Shown here: positions 29,646 to 34,666 of the stretch, piece by piece
Numbering within the stretch: position 1 is the first letter of the stretch
Layout: each line of letters starts with the position of its first letter
The notes under the pieces: generated by a model
The model's database searches: none
Told to the model about the DNA's origin: nothing
The model's input: the letters and a program-made list of their open reading frames with translations, nothing else
Program-made: the position numbers and the translations under genes
From: a virus
DNA: 34,666 nt
Strand: one strand, 5' to 3'
Virus record (IMG/VR): IMGVR_UViG_3300037882_003954
Coordinates: 1-34,666 of that record

Positions 29646-29984
29646 TTACTCCCGTTTCCTGAGCGGTTTGAACCTGGACCCCTGCTTGCCGCGCCGACCA
29701 GCGACCGCATCGACGAAGGATGGTCCGCTCCACATCTCGGCGGGGATGTACCCGTTCTTGGTCAGCTCGGCCGCGAAGAGTTCGTCCTGAACAGGGCGAT
29801 CTGGGTAGTAGCCGTCATCACCCACGGGAATGTTGAGCTCGATGATCATCCCGTCGATCAAGCTGGCGTGAGCCAGCAGCGTCCCTCGCTCGTCAACGCG
29901 CCAGCAGATGATGTGCGACTCACCGCCGGTGTCGACCATCAAGCGGCCGGCGATGATGTCGCTGGCCTCCCATGTGAACTTCAT
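29646..29984 (-). CDS. hypothetical protein
   Basis: A 112-residue protein. The N-terminus is beta-rich (MKFTWEASDIIAGRLMVDTG, then HIICWRVDERGTLLAH). The middle has LIDGMIIELNIPVGDDGYYP. The end is basic (GRRGKQGSRFKPLRKRE). The ATG overlaps the upstream stop in ATGA, with GGAGGG upstream. No family is recognised. Confidence 0.63.
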   Translation of the reverse strand: MKFTWEASDIIAGRLMVDTGGESHIICWRVDERGTLLAHASLIDGMIIELNIPVGDDGYYPDRPVQDELFAAELTKNGYIPAEMWSGPSFVDAVAGRRGKQGSRFKPLRKRE

Positions 29985-30256
29985 GACAAACCCTCCAGTT
30001 GGACAGGCAATCGACCGATCTCGATCAGGAAGTCGTAGGCCTCCCTCAGCAGACTGGCAAGATCCCGAGGATCCCTGTCTGCGTGGGGTGGTACCTCCGC
30101 CAGGATGGAAGACAAGAGACGACTGGCCTGGGTGGCCCGCCGGATGTAGCTGTTCATCATCTCAGGCGTGACGGTCTTGCCGCCAGCACCAGGGGGACTG
30201 AGGCCGACCTGGGCGAGTTCGTAGAGCGCGTTGAATGTGCGTTTGCTGAACTGCAT
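29981..30256 (-). CDS. small helical hypothetical protein
   Basis: A 91-residue protein (MQFSKRTFNALYELAQVGLS, then MNSYIRRATQASRLLSSIL and LASLLREAYDFLIEIGRLP). Mostly helical and soluble. AAGGAG lies before the ATG. No family is recognised. It is coupled to the following gene by ATGA. Confidence 0.63.
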   Translation of the reverse strand: MQFSKRTFNALYELAQVGLSPPGAGGKTVTPEMMNSYIRRATQASRLLSSILAEVPPHADRDPRDLASLLREAYDFLIEIGRLPVQLEGLS

Positions 30257-30271
30257 GTCAACTCCTTGGTT

Positions 30272-30535
30272 TCATGACACTGGGCGGATATGGTCAACAC
30301 TCGCCGGGTCAGACGGCCAGATGACGTCTCCGTCCTTGTTGAGGTACGCCATCTCCCACGTCGGGTGATACGGGCCCACGGGTCGACGGCCGGCGAACGG
30401 GCCCTCAGAGAAGCGGATCCAGATGGAGCGGCCTTGTGATGACGTGATCTTCCCTCGGCACCCGAGGTGGATGACGTCAGCACCCCGCTTCGCCGGAACG
30501 CCGTAGGTCCATCGGGTGTAGGCCATCTTCTTCAT
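30272..30535 (-). CDS. hypothetical protein overlapping the previous gene
   Basis: An 87-residue protein (MKKMAYTRWTYGVPAKRGA, then VIHLGCRGKITSSQGRS and WIRFSEGPFAGRRPVGP). The only ATG starts (30535 or 30526) lie within the end of gene 30477-30773, so they overlap by 50-59 nt. GAGG precedes the first. The sequence looks protein-like in the non-overlapping part. No family is recognised. Confidence 0.58.
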   Translation of the reverse strand: MKKMAYTRWTYGVPAKRGADVIHLGCRGKITSSQGRSIWIRFSEGPFAGRRPVGPYHPTWEMAYLNKDGDVIWPSDPASVDHIRPVS

Positions 30536-30773
30536 CAGTACCTCGATCCCCACCAAATCCGAACTCGGAGATGTCATAGTCGCATATGTCTGATGCCAAA
30601 GCCGCGCGGACAGCTTGCTCAATAGCATCTGGCGAGCGGCGAAGCATCTCTCGAACGCCATCGGCAAGCCGTCCCCTCAACTCACTTCGCCACCAGCCTG
30701 AGTCTTCAAGCCTTGCGATGCAGTCTGGGCAGAGACATTGGACATCTCCCGCCCCTTGTCCGTCAGCACCCAC
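30477..30773 (-). CDS. small Cys-containing protein, start overlaps upstream gene
   Basis: A 98-residue protein from a GTG with GGGGAGG six nt upstream. CLCPDCIARLEDSGWWRSEL forms a Cys pair, followed by a helix (RLADGVREMLRRSPDAIEQ) and an acidic end. The start lies 97 nt inside the winged-helix gene. The alternatives are a TTG at 30680, which overlaps the upstream stop, and an internal ATG at 30641. The 3' end overlaps the next gene. Confidence is moderate because of the double overlap. Confidence 0.5.
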   Translation of the reverse strand: MGADGQGAGDVQCLCPDCIARLEDSGWWRSELRGRLADGVREMLRRSPDAIEQAVRAALASDICDYDISEFGFGGDRGTDEEDGLHPMDLRRSGEAGC

Positions 30774-31246
30774 TTTCGACCTCCCCTTGTCGGAACTCGC
30801 ACGAGCAGGCCCTGGTTGACGAGTTCGTCAACGGCCCTGTCTGCAGCCTCCTTTGCCATGCCGAGCGACTGGCGCATCTGCGCCGCGCCTGGCGACCCTC
30901 CGCCTTGGATGTGCTTCAGAATCCGGTCGACATCACTATCAAGCTCCTTCGGCCGCCAGTGGCTGACCGGAGGCACCTTGAACTTGCAACGGTGTTCCTC
31001 CATGGTCAGCATGCCATCAGCCCTGGGTAGGCGAACGAAGTAGCGCCACTCGCCCTTCCGGCCAGGCTCAATCTTCATCTCCACGAGGCCCAGGCCGTGG
31101 AGAGCCTTTGCGGTCCGCATGTGGATACACTGGGCACTGGCGGCCATGCTGCGACGGGGGTAGACGAAGGCTTGGAGTCGGCCGTCAGGCCCCATTGACT
31201 CAAGCGCCTCCATGGCGGCCTTCTGAGGCCTTGTGAGCGCCTTCAA
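30677..31246 (-). CDS. winged-helix DNA-binding protein
   Basis: A 189-residue protein with two winged-helix-like regions. The first is residues 1-80: LTRPQKAAMEALESMGPDG, MAASAQCIHMRTAKALHGLG, LVEMKIEPGRKGEWRYFV. The second is residues 105-165: DVDRILKHIQGGGSPGAAQM, ADRAVDELVNQGLLVRVPTR, KWVLTDKGREM. The start is a TTG that overlaps the upstream stop in TTGA, with AAGGGG upstream. It is a candidate regulator or DNA accessory factor. The last 32 codons overlap the next gene. Its LTRPQ arginine uses AGG. Confidence 0.7.
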   Translation of the reverse strand: MKALTRPQKAAMEALESMGPDGRLQAFVYPRRSMAASAQCIHMRTAKALHGLGLVEMKIEPGRKGEWRYFVRLPRADGMLTMEEHRCKFKVPPVSHWRPKELDSDVDRILKHIQGGGSPGAAQMRQSLGMAKEAADRAVDELVNQGLLVRVPTRGGRKWVLTDKGREMSNVSAQTASQGLKTQAGGEVS

Positions 31247-31518
31247 TGACCATCCCCTTCGACATCGCTGCACATAGGCGCCAGCGTCACGCTCGACTCG
31301 AGCCGGGCAAGTCGGTCATCGATCGCCAGAAGCCGCGAAGCCAGCTCCTCGGAAAGCGCGACCGCCTCGCGGGTCATGACGATGGCCTCGCTGACATACC
31401 AGACGAGTGCGCTGATGTAGGCAGGGAGGCCGAAGAGCCACACGAGCATGAGTAGTGACGCGAGGCGCCTCATGACGTTCCGCATCCTGTCAAACGATTC
31501 CACTGGCAGCGGCTTCAC
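31243..31518 (-). CDS. small membrane protein
   Basis: A 91-residue protein. A basic start (MKPLPVESFDRMRNVMRRL) precedes a hydrophobic stretch (LASLLMLVWLFGLPAYISALVW, given here in two parts LASLLMLVWLFG and LPAYISALVW) that suggests one or two membrane passes. A helical coiled-coil-like end follows (ALSEELASRLLAIDDRLARL). The start is a GTG that overlaps the upstream stop in GTGA, with AAGG upstream. Possible holin-like or inner-membrane accessory role; not proven. Confidence 0.62.
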   Translation of the reverse strand: MKPLPVESFDRMRNVMRRLASLLMLVWLFGLPAYISALVWYVSEAIVMTREAVALSEELASRLLAIDDRLARLESSVTLAPMCSDVEGDGH

Positions 31519-31982
31519 GGCGAAACCTTCGCGCCGCCAGCAGTCTCAGCCAAGGCATTGGCCACCTTCAGCGCCCATTGGTTGCGAGGATCCTGGCCGG
31601 CGATCGCCAGCCTTTTAATAATTGATTGCGAAGCGTGAACCAGCTCAAGGTACGGATGGTTGGACAACGCCCTGGTCCACCTCGACCGACCCGCCGCCTC
31701 CTTCTCCCGGCCGGTGGTGAGCTGGAACGTGTACTCCTTGCCGCCGAAGGACTGAGTCACGATCGTGGTCTTGGTCACCCGGAGCACCACGAGATCCACC
31801 GGATGGTCGCTCGGCCGAACGCGCCGGCCTCGGCCATTTCCCTCGCCCAGCAGCTCCCACTCCGCGCACATTGCGGCATGCTCAGCCGCCCGCCTCGCGT
31901 CGACCGCGGTACGGATCGACTCGAGCTGCGCGACCTCCTCGGGGAGGAGCTTCGACCAGGAGAAATTGAATCGCTCGTTCAC
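31515..31982 (-). CDS. hypothetical protein
   Basis: A 155-residue protein. The N-terminus is acidic and helical (FNFSWSKLLPEEVAQLESI), then AEHAAMCAEWELLGEGNGRG and a beta section (LVVLRVTKTTIVTQSFGGK, then EYTFQLTTGREKEA). The end is helical (ASQSIIKRLAIAGQDPRNQ). The GTG overlaps the upstream stop in GTGA, with GGTGAGG before it. No family is recognised. Confidence 0.62.
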   Translation of the reverse strand: MNERFNFSWSKLLPEEVAQLESIRTAVDARRAAEHAAMCAEWELLGEGNGRGRRVRPSDHPVDLVVLRVTKTTIVTQSFGGKEYTFQLTTGREKEAAGRSRWTRALSNHPYLELVHASQSIIKRLAIAGQDPRNQWALKVANALAETAGGAKVSP

Positions 31983-32287
31983 GCCTCACCACCTGTTGAG
32001 TTTTGGAAGTCGAAGAACGCCTGTCGCGCCGCTTCAAGGGCCTTCAGCGCGCGGTGGGCCCGTTTTCCGAAGCCGCCGATGAGGACACTGCCATCATCAC
32101 GCTTCCGAACGTCGGCCATCCCCTCAATACCGAATCCTGGCCCGCCCAGGGCCCATACCTCAAGCGGCTCACCATCATCAGACGTGCCGACGAGCCAGTT
32201 GATGGGCCGCCTGTAGCGACCCTCGAGAGCCTGAATCGCTGACGTGATCAGCGGCTCGAGCAGCTTCATCCGCTCTTCGGTGATCAC
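31979..32287 (-). CDS. hypothetical protein
   Basis: A 102-residue protein (MKLLEPLITSAIQALEGRY, then INWLVGTSDDGEPLEVWAL and GPGFGIEGMADVRKRDDGS), ending in a helix (HRALKALEAARQAFFDFQN). The GTG start overlaps the upstream stop in GTGA, with GAGGTGG upstream. Mixed alpha/beta, no family recognised. Confidence 0.62.
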   Translation of the reverse strand: MITEERMKLLEPLITSAIQALEGRYRRPINWLVGTSDDGEPLEVWALGGPGFGIEGMADVRKRDDGSVLIGGFGKRAHRALKALEAARQAFFDFQNSTGGEA

Positions 32288-32892
32288 GGCACCACCTCAC
32301 GCACTTCGATGGCTCGGCGGAAGATGCCAGCCGCCTTGGAGAAGACCTCATCGGGTGGCGTCGAGGTGTAGGTGTTGGCTGCCAGCCTCACCCACGCTGC
32401 CGCCATATCGATCTCCAGACAACTGCTCTTCAGCCACTTGGCGATGCGGGTCAGACTGCAAACAGCAGTGTAGGCAATACCAGTGCAGGTGAAGACAACC
32501 TGCCCAAGCGAGTCGATGATGCAGTCCACGTCTGATCCGCTGTCGAGCTGGTCGAGAGCCGCGCCGCCGGCAAACCCGTCGACCATGGGGAGGATATCCC
32601 TCACCAATCCCAGAATGATGACCCTGGCCCGCTCGTTCTCGACAGCCTTTGTTGACCGCGTGTTCACCAGTAGCGGCGCGAGCGGTGCGAGGTAGATCCC
32701 CCTCCGCATGTCGCCATGGTCGCCCTCGCCAAGCATGTCGTTGAACCTTCGGCCGAAATCAGACAGCACTCGACACACGCATTGAGGCCGATCCGTCTTC
32801 GGCTCGCCGGCCAGGAGGGCGACAGCCTCCATCAAACAGGTGCCATCCCTTCCGGCATGGCTGCCGAAGCCAAGGGTGAGTTCCGTGTTCAC
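32284..32892 (-). CDS. conserved phage protein, HAGRDGTCLMEAVALLAGE family
   Basis: A 202-residue protein of a family I recognise from phages and bacteria as conserved hypothetical. The signature is LGFGSHAGRDGTCLMEAVAL near the N-terminus, then LAGEPKTDRPQCVCRVLSD and FGRRFNDML. The first Cys and His may bind metal or be catalytic, but no function is established. A helical part follows (VIILGLVRDILPMVDGFAG). The GTG overlaps the upstream stop in GTGA, with GAGG about ten nt upstream. The longer open frame upstream is not protein-like. Confidence 0.72.
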   Translation of the reverse strand: MNTELTLGFGSHAGRDGTCLMEAVALLAGEPKTDRPQCVCRVLSDFGRRFNDMLGEGDHGDMRRGIYLAPLAPLLVNTRSTKAVENERARVIILGLVRDILPMVDGFAGGAALDQLDSGSDVDCIIDSLGQVVFTCTGIAYTAVCSLTRIAKWLKSSCLEIDMAAAWVRLAANTYTSTPPDEVFSKAAGIFRRAIEVREVVP

Positions 32893-33317
32893 TTCGACAT
32901 CGCCTCCAGCTCGGCGAGGGCTGCTGCGAGCAGCTCCGGCTTGACCACCTGGCGACCACCGGCCGAAGTGCAGCCGTCGACGATGCGAACACGCCGCGTC
33001 TCGACAGCTCGAGAACTTGAGAAGGTGGAACCACGGGAGTGGCCCCACCACACCAGCTCGACCGTCACCGGCTTCGCACCCTTTGGGGGCCGGATGTAGA
33101 CCGGCTCACCCTGGAAGAAGCTGAGGCCCTCGATCTTGACGGCCCGCTCACCCAGCTCGGCGTAGAGCGAGTTTGCTGGGTGAAGGCTGTCGGTGAGCTG
33201 GCCGAGGCGATTCCTGGCCACCCTCACCCGCTGCTCAGCCTCCGCCAACTCCTGACGGACCTTGCCGACCGCCTCATGGGCGGAGTGGTAGGCATCTTCC
33301 AGGTTGACGATGGGCAT
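32889..33317 (-). CDS. hypothetical protein with N-terminal coiled coil
   Basis: A 142-residue protein. A coiled coil (AVGKVRQELAEAEQRVRVAR) at about residues 16-45 precedes a beta-rich part (AVKIEGLSFFQGEPVYIRP, then VELVWWGHSRGSTFSS and RVRIVDGCTSAGG). The end is a helix (PELLAAALAELEAMSK). AAGGAG precedes the ATG, and the promoter 33342-33370 lies upstream. The function is unknown. Confidence 0.66.
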   Translation of the reverse strand: MPIVNLEDAYHSAHEAVGKVRQELAEAEQRVRVARNRLGQLTDSLHPANSLYAELGERAVKIEGLSFFQGEPVYIRPPKGAKPVTVELVWWGHSRGSTFSSSRAVETRRVRIVDGCTSAGGRQVVKPELLAAALAELEAMSK

Positions 33318-33341
33318 CAGAGACTCCTTGTTGACGGGCGG

Positions 33342-33370
33342 AAGGTATCAGCAGATCGCCCGGAATGCAA
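33342..33370 (-). promoter_or_regulatory. promoter with operator half-site
   Basis: On the minus strand it reads TTGCAT (33365-33370), 17 bp, TACCTT (33342-33347). GCATTCCGGGC (33358-33368) overlaps the -35. The second arm is absent. It drives the long gene string from 33317 leftward. Confidence 0.72.
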
Positions 33371-33423
33371 GCTGGATATTCAACCGTTTTTGATTTAGTC
33401 GCGGCCGGCCCTTTGGCTAGCTG

Positions 33424-33615
33424 TCACAAATTCCGACCTCGCACGACATTGAGCTTCGACACGGCCTGGGCCAGAGCCTCGCCCGCTGCCACCGTCGCCG
33501 GGTCGTTGGGATCGCCGGGCTTCTCAGCCACGATGAGAGCCCTTGCCGCCTCGCTCACATCGTGAGCGGCCAGCTTTACGCGCAGATCTTCGGGCTCGAC
33601 AGGATTCGCCTTCAT
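33424..33615 (-). CDS. small alanine-rich protein
   Basis: A 63-residue acidic helical protein (MKANPVEPEDLRVKLAAHDV, then AARALIVAEKPGDPNDPAT). AAGGAG lies six nt before the ATG. It overlaps the end of a 31-codon gene in ATGA. A longer frame upstream is not counted. No family is recognised. Confidence 0.62.
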   Translation of the reverse strand: MKANPVEPEDLRVKLAAHDVSEAARALIVAEKPGDPNDPATVAAGEALAQAVSKLNVVRGRNL

Positions 33616-33707
33616 ACTTCTCTCCTTGGCGTTTGCCGCGTGATTGCGGACATGAGCGCCGGGAAGCCCCGCCACAGCAGGGAGGGGCAACCCGCAGCCA
33701 ACGTCAT
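33612..33707 (-). CDS. 31-residue hypothetical protein
   Basis: A tiny gene fills the only gap here. The ATG at 33707 overlaps the upstream stop in ATGA, and its TGA overlaps the next ATG in ATGA. The peptide begins MTLAAGCPSLLWRGFPALM and ends basic (TRQTPRREV). No ribosome-binding site is visible, so coupling is needed. The alternative is that the gap is simply non-coding. Confidence 0.5.
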   Translation of the reverse strand: MTLAAGCPSLLWRGFPALMSAITRQTPRREV

Positions 33708-34105
33708 CCGTCAAGGATGGCCGCCACGCCACCGACCGGGCGAGGCCCCTCGATGACGATCAGTCGCTGACCGTCGGCCGGGTTGTAAGAGGCCGTCACA
33801 GACCAGCCGCTGATGGGGTCGACCTCGTACCCAAGCTCGAGCATGAGATCTGCGCACCTGTCGGCCTCGGCCACCATGTCGACCTTCTCGGCGAGCAGGA
33901 TCACGACGTGAGGGTATGGCAGCGCACCTTCCATCTGAGGTGACTTGCTCCCATCGCCCGAGTCGGTTGTGTTGAAGCCGCGCCGCCTTAGCTGGGTAAC
34001 GAGTTCTCGGATACCCGGATCAAGCCGGGCCGCCAACCGGCGGCAGTCGTCGATGCACCCGTGTTGGCACGGCGCCCCGTCGTGACAGATGTTGTCGTCA
34101 GGCAT
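33704..34105 (-). CDS. hypothetical protein with Cys-rich start
   Basis: A 133-residue protein. The start is Cys/His-rich (DDNICHDGAPCQHGCIDDC) and could bind metal. RRRGFNTTDSGDGSKSPQM follows, then PHVVILLAEKVDMVAEADR and a beta end (RLIVIEGPRPVGGVAAIL). The RGFNTTDSGDG pattern is one seen in phage proteins of unknown role. GGTGAG precedes the ATG at 34105. Confidence 0.65.
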   Translation of the reverse strand: MPDDNICHDGAPCQHGCIDDCRRLAARLDPGIRELVTQLRRRGFNTTDSGDGSKSPQMEGALPYPHVVILLAEKVDMVAEADRCADLMLELGYEVDPISGWSVTASYNPADGQRLIVIEGPRPVGGVAAILDG

Positions 34106-34331
34106 TACACTCACCTTTCGGGCGCGGATTGCGCCGTGGCTGATCAAACCGAATGGCGAACTCGCCCTCAACCCATACCCGCCTTGGATAGATGGCGCCA
34201 GCCCCGTGTCCAGGCCGGCCGTGGAGAGCTGATCGGCGCGAGTGGTAGACTTTGTAGCTGTACAGCCAGTCGCCGAACCCGGCCGTCCGCACCATGAGGA
34301 CCCAGCCCCACCTGCCTTTGCCCTTGGCCAT
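34098..34331 (-). CDS. basic small hypothetical protein
   Basis: A 77-residue basic protein (MAKGKGRWGWVLMVRTAGF, then WLYSYKVYHSRRSALHGRP), ending RFDQPRRNPRPKGECNA. It overlaps both neighbours by a few nt. The ATG overlaps the upstream stop in TGATG. No family is recognised. Confidence 0.58.
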   Translation of the reverse strand: MAKGKGRWGWVLMVRTAGFGDWLYSYKVYHSRRSALHGRPGHGAGAIYPRRVWVEGEFAIRFDQPRRNPRPKGECNA

Positions 34332-34666
34332 CACGACGCTCCGGCGACCTGGCCGGAGACGGCACCCAAGGCATCGATGGCGGCAGTGCGAATCTGGTCC
34401 AAGCGCTCAGCGGTCAACCAGATAGCGCTCTCGATACCGCCGACCCGGCCCTGGGCAAGGTCGGTGATCACGCCGATCTCAGCGTCCAGATTCACGTAGA
34501 ACTTGACGATGCTCAGGCCCTCCATGGTCACACGCAGCTCCCTTTCCGTCTTCCCGCCGAGGTGGACGACCAGGCTGGGGAACCTGCGACGAAGCGCAGC
34601 GGCCAGCGCCTGGGCCGCCCGCTTCGCCTTGGCGCGCTTCTCGCGAAGGGCCTTGCGGTGGGCGGC
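34331..34666 (-). CDS. hypothetical protein, 5' end outside window
   Basis: The reading frame is open to the right window edge, and 111 codons plus a stop are visible. The visible N-terminal part is basic (HRKALREKRAKAKRAAQAL), then beta (RFPSLVVHLGGKTERELRV), FYVNLDAEIGVITDLAQG and a helical end. A GTG at 34531 with GGGAG upstream could start a 66-residue version, but the upstream frame looks coding. No family is recognised. Confidence 0.6.
   Translation of the reverse strand, partial: AAHRKALREKRAKAKRAAQALAAALRRRFPSLVVHLGGKTERELRVTMEGLSIVKFYVNLDAEIGVITDLAQGRVGGIESAIWLTAERLDQIRTAAIDALGAVSGQVAGAS

Noticed and set aside
1-34666. CRISPR arrays, insertion sequences, rRNA
   Set aside because: No regularly spaced direct repeats, no transposase and no rRNA-like sequence were seen. 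The scattered GCATTCCGGGC copies are too far apart and promoter-linked, so they are not an array.

Overview
This window is part of a tailed-bacteriophage (Caudoviricetes) or prophage genome. It is G+C-rich and very densely coded, and almost every gene reads on the minus strand. One coding gene (9375-10601) and one predicted promoter read on the plus strand. Neighbouring genes are joined by ATGA, GTGA, TTGA or TGATG overlaps. Shine-Dalgarno sequences of the GGAG/GGGG type and sigma70-like promoters (TTGACA/TTGCAT, 17 bp, TAnnnT) suggest a high-G+C Gram-negative, perhaps proteobacterial, host. That host assignment is inference, and no host gene is present. No tail or DNA-replication genes were recognised, so the morphotype cannot be given.

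Layout, read along the minus strand from right to left. (1) 34666-19952 holds about 35 small accessory/early genes in five or six operons. Most are of unknown function. They include a winged-helix protein, zinc-ribbon proteins, small membrane proteins, a conserved 528-residue phage protein and two tiny genes of 55 and 31 codons. (2) 19955-17690 holds a helix-turn-helix protein, a tRNA-Arg(CCU), a small membrane protein, a protein like those annotated 'replication terminator' in phages, and a very strong intrinsic terminator. (3) 17667-12963 is a DNA-modification operon: a DEDDh exonuclease between two DNA methyltransferases with atypical catalytic motifs, plus a protein with three winged-helix domains. 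(4) 12863-11107 holds a compact tyrosine recombinase and small companions, which suggests a temperate lifestyle. (5) 11106-10867 is the largest non-coding gap. It has a plus-strand promoter, palindromes and two tandem hairpins. (6) 10601-8638 holds two divergent paralogous genes, probably structural. (7) 8525-1 is the packaging and head module: large terminase, portal, Mu gpF-like head protein, XkdF-type protease, scaffold-like protein and major capsid protein.

The main feature that gene annotation does not explain is a recurring control element. Ten minus-strand sites, in nearly every gap of more than about 50 nt upstream of an operon, share a sigma70-like promoter with an exact 17-bp spacer. 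The motif GCATTCCGGGC and/or a CGGGC-N5-GCCCG dyad lies inside or beside that promoter. Early, modification, recombinase and head operons all carry it. This looks like a phage-wide regulon under one DNA-binding protein, such as a repressor or activator. A candidate regulator (19147-19659) lies in the operon begun by one of these promoters.

Starts were chosen from ribosome-binding sites and overlap junctions. Where a start lies inside a longer open frame, the alternatives are stated.
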